A DNA stretch of 64,000 nucleotides from Mytilus californianus. Its lineage: Eukaryota > Mollusca > Bivalvia > Mytilida > Mytilidae. The notes beneath the pieces were generated by a model. That model saw nothing but the letters and a program-made list of their open reading frames with translations, was not told the DNA's origin and did not search any database. Position numbers and translations under genes: made by a program. Shown here piece after piece: positions 1 to 9,199 of the stretch. Location of the stretch: assembly GCF_021869535.1 (NCBI RefSeq), contig NW_026262668.1, positions 75,847,558 through 75,911,557 on the forward strand. Reading direction: 5' to 3'. Position 1 is the first letter of the stretch. Each line of letters begins with the position of its first letter.

Positions 1-342
1 CTTTATAGTGACTGGAAAGGGTAGAAAAATTCATCAGATGAGAAAATGCTGAAGACACCTGGAAACGACACCAGATCATTAGATAGAGCATCTTATAAAA
101 AGAAACTGAGATTTGGATAGTTCCACTTCAAGGTAAAAATGTTTATCTCTTGTGAAATGAAATAAAAAAAATATTGTAACACTGTAGTTAATTAATAAAG
201 ATACTATTACGTGTATTTCTGTATTGGCCTTGTTATTGGTCCTCGGTCAGCTGTATTGGCCTTCGGCTTCGCCTCAGGCCAATACAGCAAGCCTCGGACC
301 AATAACAAGGCCAATACAGAAATACTCACGTAATAATATCAT
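1..342 (+). repeat. Partial direct copy of the 1006-bp palindrome unit (cut by window start)
   Basis: Positions 1-342 match 1007-1348 almost base for base at a constant offset of 1006, with only a few substitutions (for example at 132 and 247). Because the next full unit begins immediately after it, this is the tail of a tandem copy whose start lies outside the window. It contains an internal foldback (about 178-363, extending into the next unit) with arms beginning TAACACTGTAGTTAATTAAT and an apex on GGCTTCGCC. No ORF of note is present. The element class is unknown to me. Confidence 0.93.
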
Positions 343-1348
343 ATTATTAATTAACTACACTGTTATTGGACTTAATAGGATGAAAACTGCCTATGCAATA
401 TAAAGGTGTCAACTCGGCCAATACAGAATAACTCGGCCAATATAGATTTTTTTCTGTATTGGCCGAGTTCTGATCCGGCCAATACAGGATTTCGGAACGT
501 CTCTAGTTTTTAGATCGAAAGTCACGATAAACACAAACTGAAAGTAAACAGTTGTTTGGAAGACGCAGTTTTCATTTACTCACCATAAACATGCTGAAAC
601 GTTGAGTAAGGCATATATTTCAGGCTTAAGACGGTCACATTCATTTAAAAAGCATTTTGAAAGCAGACGATGGAATTATTTCAGGTTTGGGAAACGAGTA
701 GATTAACACAAAGTTCATTTCTTGTCGACCTCATAATTCACGATGGTACAAATCGATTTACTGTTTACTTTCGATTCTCATGTTTTGTAAACTGTCATTT
801 ATTTTTAAACCCGAACCAGGCATATGCATTCTGGAAGGGTGACCTGTAATTGTGCAAATCTTCGTTCTTTGGTCAGTTGGCTTATGGATAGTTGTATCAT
901 TTTCAACTCCTACATTATTTTTTCAGTTTGTTTCTGCATAACACATGCAATGGCAGTACCTTTCCAATTACTATTTATGTTTTGTGTCTAAATTTAAATT
1001 GTAACACTTTATAGTGACTGGAAAGGGTAGAAAAATTCATCAGATGAGAAAATGCTGAAGACACCTGGAAACAACACCAGATCATTAGATAGAGCATCTT
1101 ATAAAAAGAAACTGAGATTTGGATAGTTCCACTTCAAAGTAAAAATGTTTATCTCTTGTGAAATGAAATAAAAAAAATATTGTAACACTGTAGTTAATTA
1201 ATAAAGATACTATTACGTGTATTTCTGTATTGGCCTTGTTATTGGTCCTCGGCCAGCTGTATTGGCCTTCGGCTTCGCCTCAGGCCAATACAGCAAGCCT
1301 CGGACCAATAACAAGGCCAATACAGAAATACTCACGTAATAATATCAT
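343..1348 (+). repeat. Left arm of large palindrome, 1006-bp unit
   Basis: This 1006-bp unit is the reverse complement of 1637-2642 at roughly 97% by eye, and its last 342 bases are also repeated directly at 1-342. It starts at an ATTAATTAACTACACTG motif and ends at CGTAATAATATCAT. Inside it the word GGCCAATACAG, or its complement, recurs about eight times, around 409-487 and in the terminal foldback at 1219-1330. Short ORFs on either strand show no recognisable protein. The high arm identity implies recent formation or ongoing gene conversion. It could be a mobile-element unit or a palindromic segmental duplication. Confidence 0.93.
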
Positions 1349-1636
1349 AGTAACGTTAAAAAATACTGAAGAAAGACAGGATCTTGTGTTTAAGTTATAA
1401 TTATTTAGCTGTTGTTCAATCACTTATTTTTAGTTTGAGGCAATACTGATATATTTATATAAAAATAAGGAAATGTGGTATGATTGCCAATGAGACAACT
1501 ACCAAAGTTCAAGTGAAGTGGATGTAAGCAATTATAGGCAACCGTACGGCCTTCAACAATGAAAAAACCCATACAATACAGTTGGCTATGAAAGGCCCCG
1601 ACATGAAATATATGAAACAATTTTTACTGTTTTATT
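1349..1636 (+). repeat. Palindrome spacer carrying a dispersed mussel-type repeat
   Basis: This is the 288-bp non-palindromic centre between the two 1-kb arms. From about 1459 to 1625 it holds a fragment of a family recognisable by the words ATTGCCAATGAGAC and CCGTACGGCCTTCAACAATG, followed by an AGGCCCCGACATGA-like segment. The same family occurs at about 4198, 8930 (reverse), 12195, 14800 and 21280. Its presence here shows the palindrome is not simple foldback synthesis of one unit but has unrelated DNA at its centre. Confidence 0.85.
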
Positions 1637-2642
1637 ATGATATTATTACGTGAGTATTTCTGTATTGGCCTTGTTATTGGTCCGAGGCTTGCTGTATTGG
1701 CCTGAGGCGAAGCCGAAGGCCAATACAGCTGACCGAGGACCAATAACAAGGCCAATACAGAAATACACGTAATAGTATCTTTATTAATTAACTACAGTGT
1801 TACAATATTTTTTTTATTTCATTTCACAAGAGATAAACATTTTTACCTTGAAGTGGAACTATCCAAATCTCAGTTTCTTTTTATAAGATGCTCTATCTAA
1901 TGATCTGGTGTCGTTTCCAGGTGTCTTCAGCATTTTCTCATCTGATGAATTTTTCTACCCTTTCCCGTCACTATAAAGTGTTACAATTTAAATTTAGACG
2001 CAACACATAAATAGTAATTGGAAAGGTACTGCCATTGCATGTGTTATGCAGAAACAAACTGAAAAAATAATGTAGGAGTTGAAAATGATACAACTATCCA
2101 TAAGCCAACTGACCAAAGAACGAAGATTTCCACAATTACAGGTCACCCTTCCAGAATGCATATGCCTGGTTCGGGTTTAAAAATAAATGACAGTTTACAA
2201 AACATGAGAATCGAAAGTAAACAGTAAATCGATTTGTACCATCGAGAAATTATGAGGTCGACAAGAAATGAACTTTGTGATAATCTACTCGTTTCCCAAA
2301 CCTGAAATAATTCCATCGTCTGCTTTCAAAATGCTTTTTAAATGAATGTGACCGTCTTAAGCCTGAAATATATGCCATACTGAACGTTTCAGCATGTTTA
2401 TGGTGAGTAAATGAAAACTGCGTCTTCCACACAACTGTTTACTCTCAGTTTGTGTTTATCGTGACTTTCGATCTAAAAACTAGAGACGTTCCGAAATCCT
2501 GTATTGGCCGGATCAGAACTCGGCCAATACAGAAAAAAAATCTATATTGGCCGAGTTATTCTGTATTGGCCGAGTTGACACCTTTATATTGCATAGGCAG
2601 TTTTCATCATATTAAGTCCAATAACAGTGTAGTTAATTAATA
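1637..2642 (-). repeat. Right arm of large palindrome, inverted 1006-bp unit
   Basis: Reverse complement of 343-1348. It begins ATGATATTATTACG and ends AGTGTAGTTAATTAATA. A few mismatches separate the arms (for example around 2240-2250 and 2430-2450), so they are not an assembly-identical copy. The ORFs at 2250-2432 (minus) and 2452-2640 (plus) are in repeat sequence and resemble no protein I know. Confidence 0.93.
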
Positions 2643-3155
2643 TTTTTTTGTATTGCTTTTCCTGGTCATTTCAAAAGATCATGTCTTCCTTAACTGTTTA
2701 TGACGTAGCTGTATGGAATCTTCCATGAGGCACAGTAATCGGATATTACATATTTCTTATCAGTAGGTTTAGTCCTTTTTGCTTACTTTAAGTAACAGCA
2801 GGCATTCTTTAATACAGTAAAAAGAAATTTGTGAATTGTATGTCTATCATACTGTTATTTTAGATTTAAGTTCTTTTCCTGTATAGATTCTGGACGATTT
2901 AGAGCTTGAAATATTGTGTGGACACCTGGCTATTGTTGAAGACTGTAGGTTGCCCTTACGATATCTTTTGATTAATGATATCGTATTGTTGCCGTTTCGT
3001 TATTGTGTACTTCGTAGCTTTTTTTATTCATACTTGTAAACATTTAAAAAAAACCTAATGGCTTTAATCATGTCTTTGCCTATTCAAATAGTATATCTCT
3101 AGACGTTTAATTGCTAATAAAGAATTCCAAAGTTAAATTTTGTTTCAATTAATTA
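2643..3155. other. AT-rich sequence without identifiable gene
   Basis: No supportable ORF or RNA gene. A piece at about 2880-3030 reads like a dispersed bivalve repeat (words CACCTGGCTATTGTTGAAGA and TGTAGGTTGCCCTTACG), but I cannot set its limits. Confidence 0.5.
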
Positions 3156-3326
3156 GATTTCCTTGATAGAGGATTGCTGCTCACAAGGAAGCTATTAAGC
3201 CAAGAGTTCTAAATGGTGAAGTTGAAGTCATCCCTTCGTAAATTTTACGGGCGCCATCACGAGTTGGTTGACCGTTATGGAATAACCGTTTCACAGATGA
3301 TATCGGATATGTTCCTTATGTCGTAA
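3156..3326 (+). pseudogene. C-terminal fragment of a reverse transcriptase (mobile element), one in-frame stop
   Basis: Frame 3156+ reads 57 codons: RGLLLTRKLLSQEF, a stop (TAA), then MVKLKSSLRKFYGRHH, ELVDRYGITVSQM and ISDMF to a terminal TAA at 3324-3326. This is the typical C-terminus of an RT family common in bivalves, located after the YIDD palm and the 'IRYARAC' segment. Fuller relatives lie at 18605-19419 and, reversed, at 33815-34509. The upstream RT core is absent, so the copy is 5'-truncated as expected of target-primed retrotransposition. The family may be Penelope-like or another non-LTR clade; class is uncertain. Not a functional gene. Confidence 0.85.
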
Positions 3327-3645
3327 CTACAATACCCTTCCCTTTTCACGAATGTGACTTACCGAATTAGACTATTTACCGAATTTGTAATAACATAAGC
3401 AACACGACGGGTGCCACATGTGGAGCAGGATCTGCTTACCCTTCCGGAGCACCTGAGATCACCACCAGTTTTTGGTGGGGTTCGTGTTGCTAAGTCTTTA
3501 GTTTTCTATGTTGTGTCATCTGTACTATTATTTGTCTGTTTGTCTTTTTATTTTTGGCCATGGCGTTGTCAGTTTATTTTCGATCTATGAGTTTGACTGT
3601 CCCTCTGGTATCTTTCGTCCCTCTTATAGAAAATTACGTAAAATA
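3327..3645 (+). mobile_element. 3' tail of the RT retroelement
   Basis: This follows directly on the RT stop codon. It contains landmarks that recur after the RT copy at 19420-19790: an ACACGACGGGTG-like word, GGAGCAGGATCTGC, and farther on TTTGGCCATGGCGTTGTCAG and TTTGACTGTCCCTCTGGTAT. The last part is the complement of sequence also seen near 60185-60300 and 32235-32320. The ORF at 3508-3747 is within this noncoding tail. Confidence 0.7.
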
Positions 3646-3879
3646 ACACTTTCCTACCCAGGCCTCCTTGCATATACTGAGCTGATATTTAGTTATCTAA
3701 ATAAAATGATTAGTTACAGATTAAAAATGAGTTTTGTTCCAGTTTAACAGGATAACATAGAACAACCAATGTACAGGAACAAAAAAAAACAAAAGAATTT
3801 TAATATAAAGATGTAAAGAGTATTATACAGGCAAATGATATAATACTTCTCATAATAGAAATACTTCTAAGCAATTTGT

Positions 3880-4085
3880 CAGTACACTTCAAAGGAAACA
3901 ACCACTGCATATCTTAAAACATATGTATGACAAGACAAAACTGTCATATTCTTACCACATTTACACAAATATTCTGATACAATGTAAATTGTCAACTACT
4001 ATCAAATTGATGCTTGTTAACGAGGGTCTCCTTGCTACAAGGAAGTCACCAAAAACTTGCTCTTAACACAGTGGTTTGACCAATA
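3880..4085 (+). repeat. Diverged repeat, inverted relative at 9660-9870
   Basis: Words TTTGTCAG, GGAAACAAC, ATTCTTACCACA and CTTGCTACAAGGAAG occur here in order. The reverse complement of 9660-9870 carries the same series. Similarity is moderate and interrupted, so this is an old inverted pair of a dispersed element about 6 kb apart. No ORF. Confidence 0.55.
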
Positions 4086-4197
4086 AGCCGCTTAACTGAC
4101 ATGAATGTTTTCTTGTTTTGGAAAATCTAACGACTCGTTGAGGAATGTAAAAGTCATATGAGAAATAATATTTTTATTTTTTTTCCTTGTGCATATA

Positions 4198-4455
4198 ATT
4201 ATGAGGAGATGTGGTTTGATTGCCAATGAAACAATTATCCACAAGCGACAAACGGACGCGGATGTAAGCTAATATAGGTCACCATACATCCTTCAGCTTG
4301 GGCAAAATCGATATATGTAAAAATATATATAGTGTGCTATAAAAAGGTCCGGCAAGACAAAATTTGAAACAATTAAATCGAGAAAATCAATGGCTTGATT
4401 TAGGCTAAAACAATAAAAGGGAAAAACAAAAATGGTGAACAGAAACCAACGACAA
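4198..4455 (+). repeat. Dispersed 'ATTGCCAATGA' family copy
   Basis: GTGGTTTGATTGCCAATGAA, then TATAGGTCACCATAC, CCTTCAGCTTGGGCAAAAT and CTATAAAAAGGTCCGGCAAG match the family consensus order seen at 1459, 12195 and 21280. It is likely a short interspersed or MITE-type element. The limits are approximate. Confidence 0.7.
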
Positions 4456-4479
4456 CCAATTTTTGGCTTTCAAACATCT

Positions 4480-5035
4480 AACATGTAACCCCAAAAAACT
4501 ACACGAATAGCATGCTTCATGTGCTTTTGATATCTCTTCATCGATTTTTTAATACTTGAAGTTCCTTAAACAGATTTTGCCACAAAATGTCAGTAAGAGT
4601 GAGACTGTTTCTTTTATTTATTTTTACCTCATGGAAAATAGTAATTTTTGGACAGAAATGTCCAGTACTAAATAACTTTAAAGTAAAGAAATGTGCATCC
4701 TTTTATGTTATATATCTAGTATCTATAAAACGTCTAGATATTAGTCAACGATCTTTCTTACGAGGGCGCTGGATCGATACGAGTAACGATACATGTACAC
4801 AATAAATAAATATTATAATATAAATTTTTGAAATTTTACAATTGTACTAGCGTTGTTGTGTTCGGTTTTAATTGTATAAATTTCAAGATTGTTATTGTTA
4901 AATCAGAATAGATTGACATGATTCATTTTACATCATAATCATACTGATGAAGGATATCTGTTATCCGAAATATTTATAGATAGTTACATTTATTGTTTCC
5001 TTTTTTTTTTAATATAGGTGTTGTTTTGGTTTTTT
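4480..5035. other. AT-rich, no gene seen
   Basis: The ORF at 4587-4805 (72 aa) has no recognisable domain, splice context or composition shift. I see nothing else here. Confidence 0.5.
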
Positions 5036-5044
5036 TTTAGTCGT

Positions 5045-5046
5045 TT

Positions 5047-5091
<45 letters not shown>

Positions 5092-5106
5092 ATTATATAT
5101 ATATAT
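5045..5106. repeat. TA-dinucleotide microsatellite
   Basis: A near-pure TA/AT run with two short interruptions. It abuts the 3' end of the minus-strand SINE, so it may have grown from the SINE tail. A second TA run lies at 5275-5296 on the other side. Confidence 0.9.
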
Positions 5107-5111
5107 AATTA

Positions 5112-5270
5112 CTCTAAATACCAGCACAACAATGTTAAATCTGCAAATTTGTGGAAGCAAATTTTTGTTCTTCCCTCGCCGGGATTCAAACTCATGCTAT
5201 TGGGATATCGAGACAACACCGCCTGCACTGTGTCCAGCGCTCTAGACCACTCGGCCAGCTAGACTGAACA
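5112..5270 (-). mobile_element. tRNA-derived SINE
   Basis: On the minus strand from about 5265, CTGGCCGAGTGGTCTAGAGC resembles a tRNA A box (RNA polymerase III promoter), and about 65 bp on, AGTTTGAATCCCGG matches a B box. The spacing fits a tRNA with a long variable arm (Leu/Ser type). The tail runs through AACATTGTTGTGCTGGTATT and ends in the TA tract. The same tail occurs twice, inverted, in the foldback at 40338-40477, which shows a repeat family rather than a functional tRNA. No cloverleaf 3' acceptor partner is evident. Confidence 0.75.
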
Positions 5271-5299
5271 TGTATTTATATATATATATATATATGTTA

Positions 5300-5830
5300 T
5301 AGTGTTTAACCTTGGTACAATACTTGGCTTTCCAAACGCATATTATGTAGAATCTGAAAGTGTACAGAAACATGCGTCATCATATTGTGTGTCCCAGTTA
5401 CTTCAAAAAGGTTCTTATTAATGAAAATTGAACATTAAATTTGCGCTGTAATTAAGGCAAGAAATTGTATAAATATTAACTAAAAAAAGCCAAAAAACTT
5501 AGAAAATGGAGGGAAAATGAGTACTTGTGAGTTGATTTTATTGCTTCGCAACTTGTTTCGCACCATACGAAGCTATTATAGTCAGACGACATACACGTGA
5601 TCTTAAAATTATTTTTTAACAAATGCTGGTTCTGATTGGTTGCTTTGTGATGTGGCTAAGATTCAATTGGCTTGAATGAGATATAGAATCTGGAGCACGA
5701 TACGTAGAGGAGAAGAAATTATATACTGAGATCAGTATCCGGATCAGTATGGGTATTCCAGACCCGATCGATGAATATATTGCTACAGTATCGCCTCAGA
5801 TACACTGTTAGATAACGCTGATAGTATATA
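5300..5830. other. Unannotated AT-rich stretch
   Basis: No ORF, RNA gene or clear repeat recognised. The sequence immediately before the foldback is short AT-rich DNA. Confidence 0.45.
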
Positions 5831-5988
5831 AATACACATAGCTGGGAGGGTGATAGAGCAGATTGGTACCCCGAGAAAACATTGTCAACTGAGGCGAAGC
5901 CAAGGTTGACAATGTTTTATTCGAGGGGTACCAATCTGTATTCGAGGGGTACCAATCTGCTCTATCACCCTCTCAGCTATGTGTTATT
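5831..5988. repeat. Foldback element with GGCGAAGCC apex
   Basis: Left arm 5831-5889 pairs with right arm 5905-5988. The arms are nearly perfect except that the right arm holds two tandem copies of a roughly 21-bp block (ATTCGAGGGGTACCAATCTG) where the left arm has one. The apex 5890-5904 contains GAGGCGAAGCC, the same word as the apex of the foldback inside the 1006-bp units. No coding capacity. It is likely a non-autonomous foldback or MITE. Confidence 0.9.
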
Positions 5989-6334
5989 TAATTTATTATA
6001 CTGAATGTCCTATCATTATTGTCTTTTACTGTTGAATATTAAATTTAAAGTATTTTACTATGACGTCACGTTCATAACAACGTTACAGGTATTAAAAAAA
6101 TCAACAGAAGTGAAGCAAGATTTTTTTATTTTTTTATTTTGACGGTCTATGAAAAAGTTCTGAGCCAAAACGTAGAAATTGAGTATTGTTTTTAATTATT
6201 TGATGTAAATTCAATTCATTGTCCTTTAGATTATTGATTTTTAATTGGTCTTCACGAGAGGGGGACATTCAAAAAATTGTCTCCCGCTCAGCCATGGGAG
6301 TGTAGTAAATAGTTATCAAAGGTACCAGGATTAT

Positions 6335-6495
6335 AATTTAATACACAAGACGCGCGTTTCGTCTACATAAGACTCATTAGTGACGCTCAGATCAAAATAG
6401 TTATAAAGCCAAACAAGTACAAAGTTGAAGAGCATTGAGGACCCAAAATTCCAAAAAGTTGTGCCAAATACGGCTAAGGTAATCTTATATCCCTC
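6335..6495 (+). repeat. Dispersed 'ACGCGCGTTTCGTC' mussel repeat
   Basis: The series ACGCGCGTTTCGTCTACATA, AGACTCATTAGTGACGCTCA, TTGAAGAGCATTGAGGACC and GCCAAATACGGCTAAGGTAA is a high-copy mussel repeat as I remember it. A fragment of the same family is at 61553-61625. Confidence 0.75.
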
Positions 6496-6595
6496 GTATT
6501 AGCCAATCAAAATCTGGCATTTTAACGTGAAGTATAATAAAAAAACAATTGACATATTATTACGCATTACTATCGATATGTAATTATAAGATATA

Positions 6596-7144
6596 CTAGA
6601 ACACACCCGCGACCGCGGGTCCGTGACTGAAATAAAGTACCTACGCTTATTTTACACATGGATTTTTAGTATTCGTATTGTCATCTGATAAAGTCATGCT
6701 GATTATCAGGTGCACAGTTTTCTCTGCTTTCAAAATGTTTCTGTTTGAACCCGTCCTGGTTTTCATACAATCACCGGAAACTACATGTGACAATGATTGA
6801 ATTAAGTAGTGTCAATCCCTGTATAATGACGACGTTCAGGTGTGATTGTGACCCGTGTATATAGCAACTCCCAAATACACCGTTTGGTGGTGCGCCTGAC
6901 AGAGGCGGAACGTACAGATTAGGTAACATGTGGCATATACTATTGGTATCGGTATCGGATTCGACCCGGAACTTGTTAATTATTGGTGATATTAATTATG
7001 TGGAAACAAAAGGGCCTGGAATGGTGTAATTTTCAATCAACACCATTGTCCTATATTAGTTATATATAAAGTTGAATTATTTGATTCGTCGTTTTTACGT
7101 CATGCCGGCTAACGAATTGGACCTCGTTTTTTTAGTAGTATAGA
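6596..7144 (-). mobile_element. Non-autonomous Helitron
   Basis: Read on the minus strand, the element starts at 7144 with TCTATACTACTAAAAAAA (canonical Helitron 5' TC end) and finishes at 6596 with a GC-rich stem CCCGCGGTCGCGGG, a short spacer and CTAG (canonical 3' hairpin plus CTRR). It is flanked by A at the 5' side and T at the 3' side, the expected A|T insertion site without target duplication. At 549 bp with no Rep/helicase ORF it must depend on an autonomous partner. Clean ends suggest relatively recent insertion. Confidence 0.85.
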
Positions 7145-7429
7145 TATTCGATAAAAGTAATCAGAGTATACAATTAAAAGCCAATTGTTCAGAGAACAGT
7201 TGAAGATCTTTCCACATCATCTATGGATAATAAAGGATTAGATGAACTTTTAAAAAGTTACCTTCGTTTAGAATAACGATGTTAGAAGTTGTCACGTTTG
7301 GTTTATATGATTGGTTACTATAAACTGATTATAAGAATGTATGGTTTCTATGTACTTTTTCATTAAATTAGTGTAGAAACGGCTAGTTCTGGTTTAAATA
7401 ATGTAAATTCCAGTTGACATTTTTAAAGG

Positions 7430-8240
7430 TCATTTGCCTTCCAACCTAATGCAGAAGACCTAATGGTTTTATCATGAACCAGTATGAATTTATAGCAAAA
7501 GTTAAAATCTTGAACGTCAAATTGACCTTTGACCTTAACCTCAATTTCAAGGTCATATGTCATGAATCTCAAATCAAAAGACCCCAGGTCTTTCACATAT
7601 GTGGTTGATGAGTTATATTGATTTCAAATATATAAGGGGAGAAACCTCCTATAAAGGGTCAACGAAACACTTCGACTCAAATGCATCGAGGTTGCGCAAA
7701 GTCGTAAACATTTTTTTGGCAAAAGCCTTTTATCATTTCCTATTACAGTTTCTTTTGAATAAAGATGACACTCGAAATTCTCAAAATTAAGAATATGACC
7801 TTGACTTTTGACCTTGACCTCGAATTTCTTCCTAATGAAAAAAAGGACTTCATATAAAAAAAACTAGGTCTCTATGACTATGGTACAAGTATATGAATTG
7901 ATTCAACATAACACTTATGTCAAATTTGAAAAGGGAAATAACTCCCATAAGATGTCATTCATTTTGGATGTCCTCGGTCAAAATTGACCTAAGTATCATT
8001 AAGATGAAACGAACAATTTGGACCAATATTGTCGATATCTTTTACGGTTACAGAGGAATAAAGATAACAACAAAAAAGGGCCTCGGGAAATAAATCCTAT
8101 TGGAATAAGTGTTAGGTTACGCAGGGTCAATTGTGAAACCGTAATCGCTTTACGATATCATGGGCCAAAATTCCTTTCCATATGTCATATGTGACAATGA
8201 AATCGAAGATATCCAAGAATTTCTACATGAAACAATGTCA
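7430..8240 (+). repeat. Dispersed repeat rich in TGACCT/AGGTCA half-sites
   Basis: The region has clustered TGACCT hexamers: a perfect DR1 TGACCTTTGACCT at 7523-7535 and four half-sites at 7796-7820. The setting (GACCTTGACCT runs, 'aaggtcat' words) is typical of a dispersed repeat of molluscs, also seen as about 150-bp tandem units at 54940-55500. The ORF at 7599-7790 is not convincing. Whether nuclear receptors bind here is unknown. Confidence 0.6.
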
Positions 8241-8619
8241 TTCATTAGAGAGAGCTTGGTACAATAAACAGAAAACCAACCCCCTTAATGCAAAATACAC
8301 GTTTAATTGACGGAAATGACATGGCTTATCATATTTTGATCAAAAGCTAACATGTACATTGATTTTGGACAATGTTTAACATTAGATTAAATCAAGCCAT
8401 GCTACAATATGAGTAATACCAATACAAGGAAATACTTAATATTCATTGTACAATCGAATGTCTTATTTCTGTAATATTTATTTGTCATTTGACTGTTATT
8501 CGATCGAACTGGGGAGTAATTTCAAAGAGCAGTTGGCATATTTTTTTCTCATTCAGCTGACTGTTACCAACTATAAACGGTAACATGTAAATGTTCATAT
8601 CCTTGTCGTTTTGGTCTTT

Positions 8620-9062
8620 TATGGATAGTTATCGTATTGGCAATCAAACCACATCTACTTATTTATATATAGTATAATTATTTGCAATTGTTGCAAGAGA
8701 AAAAGTCAGAAAACTAAAACAATCTTGATATCAAAATCGTGTTGTACCATATAAAAAGGGAAGACTATAGGAACTTGTTGTATGCAAAATTTTAAATGTC
8801 CACGTTAGTTAAACTTTACCCTAATACTGCACATTTTTTGCAACGTCCTGGGTGCGGATTTAATATAAAATGCTGATGTAAGTAAATGGAATTATGATGA
8901 AAAATAATACAGAAATTTTATAGTCGACCATACGGTATGGGTTTTTTCTCATTGTTAAAGGCAGTACGGTTGCCTATAATTGCTTACATCCACTTCATTT
9001 GAACTTTGGTGGATAGTTGTTTCATTGGCAGTCATTCCACATCTCCTTATTTTTATATTTAT
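8620..9062 (-). repeat. Two minus-strand pieces of the 'ATTGCCAATGAGAC' family
   Basis: Fragment 8620-8665 has GTATTGGCAATCAAACCACA. The longer piece at 8930-9062 has CCATACGGTATGGGTT, CGGTTGCCTATAATTGCTTA and TCATTGGCAGTCATTCCACA, the reverse complement of the family landmarks. Sequence between them is AT-rich and unassigned. Confidence 0.7.
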
Positions 9063-9170
9063 AGTGTGCCCAACGATCACTGAAAAGTAGTCGGTTTAAT
9101 TCATTCTGTACTGCATGTATCAAGTCATGAATAAAAATTATACTGCACCTTCAAAATCTCTATGCCGCCA

Positions 9171-9199
9171 AATTTTTTTTTTTTTTTTTTTTTTTTTTC
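9171..9199 (+). repeat. Poly-T tract
   Basis: About 28 consecutive T residues. It could be a retroposon poly(A) tail on the minus strand or simple slippage; I see no retroposon body next to it. Confidence 0.85.

Noticed and set aside
5171-5265. Functional tRNA gene
   Set aside because: A and B boxes are present, but the sequence continues into a repeated tail shared with 40338-40477 and has no acceptor stem, so it is a SINE.
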